DNA of 64,000 nt. Origin: Streptomyces violaceusniger (GTDB taxonomy: Bacteria > Actinomycetota > Actinomycetes > Streptomycetales > Streptomycetaceae). Numbering within the stretch: position 1 is the stretch's first letter; each line of letters starts with the position of its first letter. The translations under genes and the position numbers were made by a program. This document shows positions 30,201 through 37,367 of this stretch, piece after piece. The notes beneath the pieces were generated by a model. That model searched no databases and was not told the DNA's origin. It was given only the letters and a program-made list of their open reading frames with translations. The stretch lies in assembly GCA_005405945.1 (NCBI GenBank), contig BJHW01000002.1, positions 1,674,001 through 1,738,000 on the forward strand. Direction: 5' to 3'.

Positions 30201-30712
30201 CACCGGTCGGCGCGGCCGCTGCCCTGGTCGCCCGGGCCTTCGGTGTGACGACCGTGCACGGCGCCGAAGCGGTCCCGAAGCGCATGGAGTGGGCCCGCTC
30301 CCTCGGCCTGTTCGACGAGGTGCACGATTCCACCGTCGAACCGCTGAAGCGGATCCACGAGCTGACGGGCGGCACCGGTGTCGAGGCGGCGGTCGACTGC
30401 TCCGGCCACCACGCGGCGCGCTCCCTCGCTCTGAAGGCCCTGCGGGTTCGAGGCCGACTCGCCCTCGTCGGCGAGGGCGGGCGGAAGACGCTGGACGTCT
30501 CGAACGACGTCCTCCACAAGCAGGTGCGGATCTCCGGCTCGTGGGTCACCTCCGTCCAGGGCATGACCCGGCTGGCCGAACTGCTGGCCCGGCGCGAACT
30601 GCACCCCGAACTAGCTGGTCAGCGACCGCTTCCACCGGAGGAGGCGGGGCGTGCCTACGAGGCCGCGGCCGGCCGCGCCGCGGGCAAGGTCTGCCTCGTC
30701 TTCGAAGGCTGA
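30201..30712 (+). pseudogene. C-terminal part of a zinc-type alcohol dehydrogenase
   Basis: The frame ending at 30712 encodes RMEWARSLGLFDEVHDSTVE, LTGGTGVEAAVDCSGHHAAR, KALRVRGRLALVGEGG, KQVRISGSWVTSVQGMTRLA and RAAGKVCLVFEG. This is the NAD-binding and C-terminal half of a medium-chain dehydrogenase. The zinc-binding GroES-like N-terminus and the GxGxxG start of the Rossmann fold are missing. It follows the methyltransferase fragment with a change of frame. Confidence 0.6.
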
Positions 30713-30770
30713 TCACACTGCCCTCGGGTTGGTCGCCTTCCGGAACGCTTCGTAGACGCGTGTGCGGTGA

Positions 30771-31026
30771 CGCCGCTCAGCCTTGACGCGACTGGGGGTC
30801 AAGGGGCGAGCACCATCGTGTTCGCGGCGGCCGGCCCGCTCCTCGCCGGGATCGGCGGTGCCTACCTCGAGGACAACGACATCTCACCGCTGGACGAGGA
30901 CCCGGCCCCCATCGCCTTCGGCACCGACCAGGACCCTCCCGCCGATGTCGTGCCACACGCCATCGACCCGCGGTCCGCCCGGCGGCTCTGGGAGATGAGC
31001 GAGGAACTGATCACGGCAATGAGCCC
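30771..31026 (+). pseudogene. C-terminal part of a short-chain dehydrogenase (retinol-dehydrogenase-like)
   Basis: Coding resumes with QGASTIVFAAAGPLLAGIGG, AYLEDNDISPLDED and VVPHAIDPRSARRLWEMSEE. These match the tail of actinomycete SDRs, where 'QGA.T.v.aa..p.l..iGG.Yl.d' follows the catalytic core. The Rossmann fold and YxxxK site are missing. The frame has no natural stop and runs antisense into the response-regulator gene to 31129, so the true 3' end is also lost or altered. Confidence 0.55.
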
Positions 31027-31048
31027 GGGTGGTCAGCCACGTGGCGCG

Positions 31049-31708
31049 TCAGGTCACCAGACCCTGGCGGTAGGCGTAGACGACCGCTTGCACCCGGTCC
31101 CGGAGTCCGAGTTTGGTGAGGATGCGTGACACGAAGGTCTTGACGGTCTCCTGGCTGATCACCAGCGTCGCGGCGATCTCGCTGTTGGACAGGCCGTTCG
31201 CGATGAGGCGGAGCACCTCCAGTTCCCGAGGGGTCAGCGGGATGTCGTCCGGGGCGCCCTCGGGGGGCCGGATCCGGGCCGCGTACCTGCCCACGAGCTG
31301 GCGCGTCACCTCGGGGTCCAGCAGGGCCGCGCCCGTGGCCACGGTCCGGATCCCGTGCAGCAACTGGGACGGCGGTGCGTCCTTGAGCAGGAACCCGCTC
31401 GCCCCCGCGCGCAGCGCCTCGTAGACATAGGTGTCCAGGTTGAACGTGGTCACCACGAGCACCTTGACGGGACGCCGCACCCCCGCACCGGCCAGCAGGC
31501 GGGTGGCCTCGATGCCGTCGAGCACCGGCATGCGGACGTCCATCACCACGACGTCCGGATGCAGCCGGCCGGCGAGGTCGACCGCGGTCTGCCCGTCCTC
31601 GCACTCACCCACCACCTCGAGGTCGGGCTGGGCGTCGATGATCGTCACCAGCCCGGTGCGGACCAGCACCTGGTCGTCGCAGACCAGGACCCGGATCGAC
31701 TCGGTCAT
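31049..31708 (-). CDS. NarL/LuxR-type response regulator
   Basis: The protein has 219 residues. The receiver has CDDQ (10-13) and phosphoacceptor Asp57 in VVVMDVRMPVLDG, with Lys in FLLKDA. The C-terminal LuxR helix-turn-helix is LTPRELEVLRLIANGLSNSE through LTKLGLRDRVQAVVYAY. The start overlaps the stop of the histidine kinase gene (ATGA), so the two are translationally coupled. Targets are unknown; such pairs in Streptomyces often respond to cell-envelope stress. It is the first intact gene after the run of fragments. Confidence 0.92.
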   Translation of the reverse strand: MTESIRVLVCDDQVLVRTGLVTIIDAQPDLEVVGECEDGQTAVDLAGRLHPDVVVMDVRMPVLDGIEATRLLAGAGVRRPVKVLVVTTFNLDTYVYEALRAGASGFLLKDAPPSQLLHGIRTVATGAALLDPEVTRQLVGRYAARIRPPEGAPDDIPLTPRELEVLRLIANGLSNSEIAATLVISQETVKTFVSRILTKLGLRDRVQAVVYAYRQGLVT

Positions 31709-32864
31709 GACGGGCTCCCCGCGGGTATCCGCGCCCGGACCACGAAGCCACCGCAGGTCCGGGCGCCCGCATGGAAGTCGCCGCCCAGGACGTCGACCCG
31801 TTCGCGCAGACCGGCCAGCCCCCGCCCGCTCCCGCCGGGCGAGGCGGGGGCCCGCGAGTCGGAGCCGTCCGTGCTGACCTCCACGGTGATCTCCCTTTCG
31901 CCGTGGTGGACTTGGACCGAAGTGCGGCTGCCGTGGGCGTACTTGAGGGCGTTGGTCAGGGCCTCCTGCACGACCCGGTAGGCCACCAGGTCGGCGCTGC
32001 CGGTCGACTCCGCCGGTGTGCCCTCCTCGGTGAACTCCACCGGCTGCCCGGACCGGCGGGTCTGCTCCACGAGCGTGAGAAGTCTGCCGACAGTCGGGGT
32101 CGTGGCCTCGGTGCCGTGGTCGGGGTTGATCAGGTCGAGCAGATGCCGCAGATCGGCGGTGGCACGTCTGCCGGTCTCGGTGACCGCGGTGAGGGCCTGG
32201 TCGAGGCGCTCGGGCGCGGCGGTCAGATAGCGTGCCGCCTCGGCCTGTACGACCATCGCCGTCACATGGTGGGTCACCACGTCGTGGAGCTCACGGGCGA
32301 TGCGGGCGCGTTCCGCGGCGCGGGTGTCCTCGGCGACGCGGTGGCGGCGCTCCGCCTCCGCGACCCGGGTGGAGCGCAGCCACGACCCCATGCCCCAGGG
32401 AGGGCCAGCGCCAGGTAGTACATCACGAACTCGCTCGGCGCCTCGGCACCCGAACCGAGCCGGTGGAGCGCGACCGCCAGCGGCACGTACGCCACGGAGA
32501 ACACGAGCGCGGTGGCGCGCCGGGGCCGCTCCAGATGGGATCCCACGCTCAGCAGCGCGATGGGCATCGCGGTGCCCGCGAACGAGTGGTAGCCACGGAG
32601 CTGGTCGACGGCGAAACCGAGCGACACCAGGGCGAGACAGACCACCGGCCACCGCCGCCGCACGGCGAGCGGCAGGCACTGGAGGGCGACTGCCACGATG
32701 GCCAGTGTGTCGAAGGGACGGGCCGGCAGGCCGCCCAGCTGGGTCCCGTGGTTGTGGAACTCCGGGATGAGCGACCCGGTGAGGAGCAGCAGCCCGAGCG
32801 GAAGATCCCGGACCGTGACATCGAACCGGTGCCACATCTCCGAAACGCGCCGAACACTGATCAC
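31705..32864 (-). CDS. sensor histidine kinase (HisKA_3 family), apparent frameshift
   Basis: About 386 residues once one lost base near 32390 is restored. The N-terminal part has hydrophobic segments (LPLGLLLLTGSLIPEF, TLAIVAVALQCLPL, WPVVCLALVSLGFAV, VMYYLALALPGAWG). The dimerisation/H-box is ERARIARELHDVVTHHVTAM, and the HATPase has RVVQEALTNALKYAH and GRGLAGLRERV. The start is probably GTG 32864; ATG 32837 is the alternative. It precedes and overlaps the NarL-type regulator, its evident partner. The signal it senses cannot be deduced. Confidence 0.85.
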
Positions 32865-33002
32865 CGGGCGAGTGTAGCGGTGGTGTCGGGCCGGATGGCG
32901 CACCGGAGACAAGCCCCATGGGCCAGTCTGGCACCGGCCCATGGGAGGACTCCGACGGGTCTGTCCGTCGGTGCGCTTCGGGAGCATGGTGGGGGTCGTG
33001 GA

Positions 33003-34127
33003 TCAGGCTTCGGGAAAGATCCGGCGATAGAAGAACGTCTCGCGGAAACCGTCCCCATGGTGCGCCGAGCTCCAGCGCAACGGCACCGCCGGACCGCTTT
33101 CCCGGTGCAGCTCGCCGACGAGCGCGTAGTCGGGGTGTACGCCGTCGTCGCTGATCGTTGTGGTGAACTCGAAGGCGAAACGGTCGCCCGCTCGCACCGG
33201 CAGGCCCTCCTCCGACAGCGCCGCGTAGACGGGGGTCCAATTGCTCCATTCAAACAGCGAGTCGATTGGCACGCTCCCCTCGGCCACCCAGAGACGCATG
33301 CCCAGCGCGAGCCCGGAGAAGCGGCCGGGCCGGGTGAACGTCAGCTCGGCGCGGTCGACGCCCTCCGGCCGCAATTCGCCGTTGAACTCCAGCGGCTCCA
33401 CCTCGACGGGGCCGGACAGGTAAGACCGCTCCCGCACCTCCGGCACGTCCTGCAACCCCCCGAGACAGACCCGAAGGTCGAAGGGGCGGCCCACCGCGGC
33501 GAATATCTCTTCCACGAAGCCGAAGGTGGCGGACGGGAAACCGGGCAGTTCGCCTCCCGTCGCACCGCACAGGTCCAGGGCCACCGCGGTGGTGGCGCCG
33601 CGGTGCGGGATGAACACCCCGCCGGGCTTCACCAGCCGCTCCCGGGCGTCCCGCAGCACCGGCCCCGCGCCCTCGGAGCCGCCGAGCGTGCCGATGATCT
33701 CCGAGACACACATATCGACGGGCTCGGGGAGCTCGATCTCGGTGGACAGCCCCTCGACCACCGTGATCCGATCGGCGAAGCCCGCCTCCTCGATGGTCTT
33801 CCGGGCGATCCGCGCCGACTCGGGGATGACCTCCACCGCCCACACATGCCGGGCTCCGGCACGGGCGGCGGCCAGCGCCCACACCGCGTCCTGCCCCGTG
33901 CCGATGTCGAGCACCGTCCGGCCGGGGGCGTGGCGCCGGACGGCTTCGGTGTACCGGCCCGTTCGACGCTCATCCTTGATCATCACGTCGTACAGGAAGT
34001 CGTCGTAGACCGGGTACTCACCGACCGAGGGGAACAGCCATATCGGTGGATTGGACTCGTCGACGCAGGCTCGCACCGGCACCTTATGGCCGGGAATGGC
34101 TAACTCTGCCAGGTAGGAACGTCGCAT
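33003..34127 (-). CDS. PRMT-like class I SAM-dependent methyltransferase
   Basis: The protein has 374 residues. The SAM-binding motif I is TVLDIGTGQDAVWALAAA (71-88), followed by the acidic residue in HVWAVEV (~99). VSEIIGTLGGSEG (~141-153) resembles the 'double-E' loop of protein arginine methyltransferases. A long C-terminal beta-rich half carries FEWSNWTPVYAAL, like the PRMT barrel. The N-terminal FPSVGEYPVYDDFLYDVM also fits the PRMT lead-in (Y..M..D..R). The substrate is unknown: bacterial PRMT-like enzymes may modify proteins or small molecules. It is divergent from the SnoaL-like gene with a 190-base shared intergenic region, and transcribed toward the kinase gene 138 bases further on. 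Confidence 0.75.
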   Translation of the reverse strand: MRRSYLAELAIPGHKVPVRACVDESNPPIWLFPSVGEYPVYDDFLYDVMIKDERRTGRYTEAVRRHAPGRTVLDIGTGQDAVWALAAARAGARHVWAVEVIPESARIARKTIEEAGFADRITVVEGLSTEIELPEPVDMCVSEIIGTLGGSEGAGPVLRDARERLVKPGGVFIPHRGATTAVALDLCGATGGELPGFPSATFGFVEEIFAAVGRPFDLRVCLGGLQDVPEVRERSYLSGPVEVEPLEFNGELRPEGVDRAELTFTRPGRFSGLALGMRLWVAEGSVPIDSLFEWSNWTPVYAALSEEGLPVRAGDRFAFEFTTTISDDGVHPDYALVGELHRESGPAVPLRWSSAHHGDGFRETFFYRRIFPEA

Positions 34128-34317
34128 CCTCAGTCCTTCGCCGGATCCGCGGCCGGAGCGCCGCGGCTGCTCCGAACGCTAGGGATGTGGCGGTCCGGGA
34201 TCGTCACCCCATGGAGGGCACCTTGCGTAGCTCGCACGGGGGACAGATCATTTCGGCGACGACGCGTTGTGGGCGGCGACGCCGTACCGCACCCACACAA
34301 CCGAGAGAGCACATCCC

Positions 34318-34725
34318 ATGGCTGAACTCGCTCTTGAGGGCCGCTATCGCGGGTACCTGACCTGCCTGAACGAGCGGCGCTTCCACGACCTTCCGGAGTT
34401 CGTGCACGACCCCGTGGTGCACAACGACCGGACACTCACCATCGCCGAGTTCCAGGATCTGCTGCGCCGCGACGCAACGGAGATTCCCGACCTGCACTAC
34501 GCGATCGAGCGGCTCGTGGTCCAGGGCGAGGAGGTGGCGTGCCGCATCCGCTTCCGCTGCACCCCCGCGGCGAGCTTCCGTGGCATACCGCCCACCGGCC
34601 GGTCGATCTCATTCGTCGAACATGTCTTCTACCACTACCAGAACGGCAGGATCGCGGAGATCTGGTCGCTGATCGACATGGACACGATCCGCGAACAGCT
34701 CACCGACAGCCGCCCGGACGCATAG
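34318..34725 (+). CDS. SnoaL-like (ester cyclase family) small protein
   Basis: The protein has 135 residues with the NTF2/SnoaL pattern: an N-terminal helix pair (RYRGYLTCLNERRFHDLPEF), VVHNDRTLTIAEFQDLLRR, the central strand VVQGEEVACRIRFRCT, and the C-terminal strands ISFVEHVFYHYQNGRIAEIW. The ATG at 34318 has GAGAGAG 10 bases upstream; an in-frame upstream start would add a sequence without conservation. The fold serves both cyclases and unrelated hydrolases or binding proteins, so function stays open. No aromatic polyketide genes of the SnoaL type are nearby. Confidence 0.75.
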   Translation: MAELALEGRYRGYLTCLNERRFHDLPEFVHDPVVHNDRTLTIAEFQDLLRRDATEIPDLHYAIERLVVQGEEVACRIRFRCTPAASFRGIPPTGRSISFVEHVFYHYQNGRIAEIWSLIDMDTIREQLTDSRPDA

Positions 34726-34743
34726 GATCGGCCGCGGCCGCGT

Positions 34744-35430
34744 TCACACCTCGGGGTCGATCTTCGAGGAGAGGAAGAACAGACCGAAGGCGATCACCAG
34801 GAACAACGCCGCCAACTCACTGTCCCGCAGATACAGCACGACGGCCATGACGAAGGAGGCGAGCCCGAGCAGGCCGGTGATGCGGCCGAGGATCCGCCGG
34901 GGGCGGGCCGACGGCCCGGAGAGGTGGTCGAGGTCCGGGTCCTTTTCGTTCCGCCAATGGGGGAAGGGCCCCGGCCGGTAGTGCCAGCCGTCCTCCCTCA
35001 GTCGCTGAACGGCAGGGTGGCGGCGGGCGTGGCGCAGCGGGCGTGGCGCGAGGCGGCGCCACGGCAGCCACGCCTGGCGGGTGGCGATCCACACCAGTGC
35101 GGGAAGGCATGCCACCACGGCCCATATCGCCGAACGGACCTTGCCGGCCGATGCGCTCGGCAGGATCCCGAGGAGCGTGTCCAACTCACCGCTGGCGGCG
35201 TAGGCGATCGGCGCGGCGATGGACACCGCCAGCATGGACTGCGCGATCGTATGGCCGACATGGCACCGCTCGCACCGTGGCACACGCACGCTGATGCTCT
35301 GCCACGTGGTGCGCACGCCCAGATACCAGGTCGGGCCGGCCTCGACGTCCCTGTGCAACCCGACGATGCGATCGTGCCGTGTGGCGGTGGTGTCGCCCGC
35401 GCAGAACCAGCACTGTCGCGGTCGCGTCAT
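34744..35430 (-). CDS. membrane protein with N-terminal zinc ribbon, function unknown
   Basis: The protein has 228 residues from ATG 35430. The start is CWFCAGDTTATR and a second pair, CERCHVGH, sits at about 52-55: a CxxC...CxxC zinc-ribbon layout. Hydrophobic segments follow (SMLAVSIAAPIAYAA, AIWAVVACLPALVWIA) and, near the end, ITGLLGLASFVMAVVLYL and LAALFLVIAFGLFFLS. I do not recognise a named family beyond this architecture. It converges with the SnoaL-like gene, 18 bases between stops. Confidence 0.65.
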   Translation of the reverse strand: MTRPRQCWFCAGDTTATRHDRIVGLHRDVEAGPTWYLGVRTTWQSISVRVPRCERCHVGHTIAQSMLAVSIAAPIAYAASGELDTLLGILPSASAGKVRSAIWAVVACLPALVWIATRQAWLPWRRLAPRPLRHARRHPAVQRLREDGWHYRPGPFPHWRNEKDPDLDHLSGPSARPRRILGRITGLLGLASFVMAVVLYLRDSELAALFLVIAFGLFFLSSKIDPEV

Positions 35431-35761
35431 GAGGGTCTCCCGGGTCCGACATGTGCCCATCACGGTAAGGACGCGCGTCGGGACGGGTCCCCATTCACAC
35501 GCGTTAGGCGGCCGGTCCCGAATCACTCGTTACGGTGACGTGATCCAAGGCGGTCGCGTACGCCGGAAGCGTGGATACCGAAATCCACACGGTCGTCCTG
35601 CCGTGCGGGACGGCTACTGGAATCCGCCGCCCGCGGAACGGACCGTGGTGCGCGCCCTCTTGACCCGCGCCTGGGTCGGCGAGGCACCGTGAACGTCATC
35701 CGGCGACGAACACCCCCGGACCGGCTCCGCCATCGACACCCCACCACCACGGGAGCGTGCC
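35431..35761. other. 331-base divergent intergenic region
   Basis: It lies between the leftward zinc-ribbon membrane protein and the rightward dioxygenase, so it should contain both promoters. A rightward open frame ends at 35692 (GYWNPPPAERTVVRALLTRA), but I see no start with a ribosome site and no family resemblance. I found no convincing operator or hairpin. Confidence 0.4.
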
Positions 35762-36631
35762 ATGCGTGATCTGACCAGCGACACCATCACCGATGCCGTG
35801 ATCTCCGCCATGCGGGACACCGAGGACGCCCGTGTCGCCGAGATCCTGGAAGCGTTGGTGCGGCACCTCCATGCCTTCGTCCGTGATGTCGGGCTGACGG
35901 AGGAGGAGTGGGCCCGGGGAGTGGACTTCCTGACGCGCACCGGGCAGAAGTGCACATCGACGCGCCAGGAGTTCATCCTGCTGTCGGACGTGCTGGGCAT
36001 CACCATGCTGGTCGACTCCCTGAGCAACCGACGACCCACGGAAACCACCCAGAACAGCGTCCTGGGCCCCTTCTTCAGGGAGGACAGGCCGCGGTACGCC
36101 GACGCCGCCGACATCTCCGGAGGTCTGCCCGGCGCCCCGCTGTTCTTCGAGGGACGGGTCGTGAACCGTGCGGGAGCGCCGGTGGCCGACGCGGCGGTGG
36201 ACGTCTGGCACAGCGACGGGGACGGCCACTACGACGTGGAGGTGCCCGGCCAGGTGGACCCGGCCATGCGCGCGCTGTTCCGCACCGACGAGGCCGGACA
36301 CTTCAGCTTCCGTTCCATCCGCCCGTCCAGCTATCCGATCCCCGGTGACGGCCCGGTCGGCGAACTCCTGGGCGCGACCAGCAGGTCGCTCATGCGCCCC
36401 GCCCATGTGCACCTGCTGATCGAGGCTGAGGGATTCCAGCGCGTGACCACCATGCTGTTCCCGTCGGACGACGCGTACCTGGACACGGATCCGGTGTTCG
36501 GGGTCAAGGAGTCGCTGATCGCGTCCTATGACACCTACGAGGCCGACACCGGGCCCTGCCGCGAGCTGACCCACGAGCCGTACACCCTGCTGCGGCACAC
36601 CTTCGTCCTCGAACCCAGCCCCGCGAACTGA
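35762..36631 (+). CDS. intradiol ring-cleavage dioxygenase (hydroxyquinol/catechol 1,2-dioxygenase type)
   Basis: The protein has 289 residues, the usual length for catechol/hydroxyquinol 1,2-dioxygenases. An N-terminal helical dimerisation domain (1-100) precedes the beta-sandwich. The Fe(III) ligands are visible: Tyr157 (DGHYDVE), Tyr191 (SSYPIP), His215 and His217 (PAHVHLL). NSVLGPFFRED and VDVWHSDGDG are also family motifs. The enzyme opens a 1,2-dihydroxy ring between the hydroxyls to a muconate or maleylacetate using O2. No maleylacetate reductase, muconate cycloisomerase or transporter is next to it, so its pathway is unclear; hydroxyquinol is a guess from overall resemblance. Confidence 0.85.
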   Translation: MRDLTSDTITDAVISAMRDTEDARVAEILEALVRHLHAFVRDVGLTEEEWARGVDFLTRTGQKCTSTRQEFILLSDVLGITMLVDSLSNRRPTETTQNSVLGPFFREDRPRYADAADISGGLPGAPLFFEGRVVNRAGAPVADAAVDVWHSDGDGHYDVEVPGQVDPAMRALFRTDEAGHFSFRSIRPSSYPIPGDGPVGELLGATSRSLMRPAHVHLLIEAEGFQRVTTMLFPSDDAYLDTDPVFGVKESLIASYDTYEADTGPCRELTHEPYTLLRHTFVLEPSPAN

Positions 36632-36637
36632 TCCCGG

Positions 36638-36769
36638 AGCAACATCTTCACCGAGCTCGGCATCAACACGCGCGTCGAACTGACCCGGCCGGCGCTCGAA
36701 CGGGGTGGCATCGCCGACGGGGCGGGCCGAACGCTCACTCCGCCGCGGCGCGGCGCAGCAGCGGGGTGA
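36638..36769 (+). pseudogene. C-terminal scrap of a LuxR-family regulator
   Basis: A short frame starting within seven bases of the dioxygenase stop encodes SNIFTELGINTRVELTRPAL followed by ERGGIADGAG. This is the last recognition-helix stretch of a LuxR helix-turn-helix ('..NIF.KLG...R.EL...'). Nothing upstream encodes the rest. Its 3' end runs antisense into the Lrp-type gene, so it is a dead remnant. Confidence 0.5.
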
Positions 36770-37214
36770 GGCGGTGCGGCACCAGTTCGCGCATGGCCAG
36801 GGCCGTCGCCGTGCGCTCGATGCCGGGCACGGCGAGGATCTGCCCCGCGATCCGGTACAGATCCTCCGCGTCCGCGGCGACCACCCGTACGAGCAGGTCC
36901 GTCTCGCCGCTGAGGCCGAAGACCTCCACGACTTCGGCGATGCCCGCCAGCGCCTCGGACACCTCGGCCAGCCGGCGCTGATCGACCCGCGCGGTGACGA
37001 ACGCGGTGAGCGGATGGCCCAGCGCGTTCGGGGTGATCCGGCGCTCGAAGGAGCCCAGTGCGCCGCCCTGCTCCAATCTGGCCACCCGCGCCTGGACGGT
37101 GTTGCGGGACAACCCCAGCTGCTCGGCCAGGGCGACGACGGTGGCCCGTGGCTGGGCGGCGAGGGCGAGCAGGATCCGCGCGTCGGTGGCGTCCACGCCT
37201 CGCTCACTGTTCAT
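36735..37214 (-). CDS. Lrp/AsnC-family transcriptional regulator
   Basis: About 159 residues from ATG 37214; a TTG nine bases further upstream is less likely. N-terminal helix-turn-helix: DATDARILLALAAQPRATVV, ALAEQLGLSRNTVQARVARL. The C-terminal ligand-binding RAM domain has TAFVTARVD and FGLSGETDLLVRVVAADAED. It is transcribed divergently from the pyruvate-dehydrogenase-like gene, with a perfect 15-base palindrome between them, so it very likely controls that gene and itself in response to an amino acid or keto acid. Confidence 0.92.
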   Translation of the reverse strand: MNSERGVDATDARILLALAAQPRATVVALAEQLGLSRNTVQARVARLEQGGALGSFERRITPNALGHPLTAFVTARVDQRRLAEVSEALAGIAEVVEVFGLSGETDLLVRVVAADAEDLYRIAGQILAVPGIERTATALAMRELVPHRLTPLLRRAAAE

Positions 37215-37250
37215 AGTGCTCAATCGACGTCCCTCATTCGACTCAGAGCA

Positions 37251-37265
37251 TGAGCAGAATGCTCA
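37251..37265. promoter_or_regulatory. palindrome, candidate Lrp/AsnC operator
   Basis: TGAGCA-GAA-TGCTCA is a perfect inverted repeat in the divergent promoter region. A related half-site (ATTGAGCACTATG, read on the - strand) overlaps the regulator start. Lrp-type proteins bind 13-15 base dyads of this kind. The regulator assignment is inferred from position. Confidence 0.6.
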
Positions 37266-37367
37266 ACGAAAGAGAAGCATCTTGTGCAGTTGAGGAGCTA
37301 TCTGTCTACTGACGGAGCACAAAATCAGTTTTCCATGGCGTGGTGCGGACAGCGGAGGCGGTCGGTG

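Noticed and set aside
35762..36631. Ring-cleavage dioxygenase as part of the aminohydroxybenzoate cluster
   Set aside because: It is 10 kb away, beyond two regulatory systems, and acts on dihydroxy rings. No shared regulation is visible.
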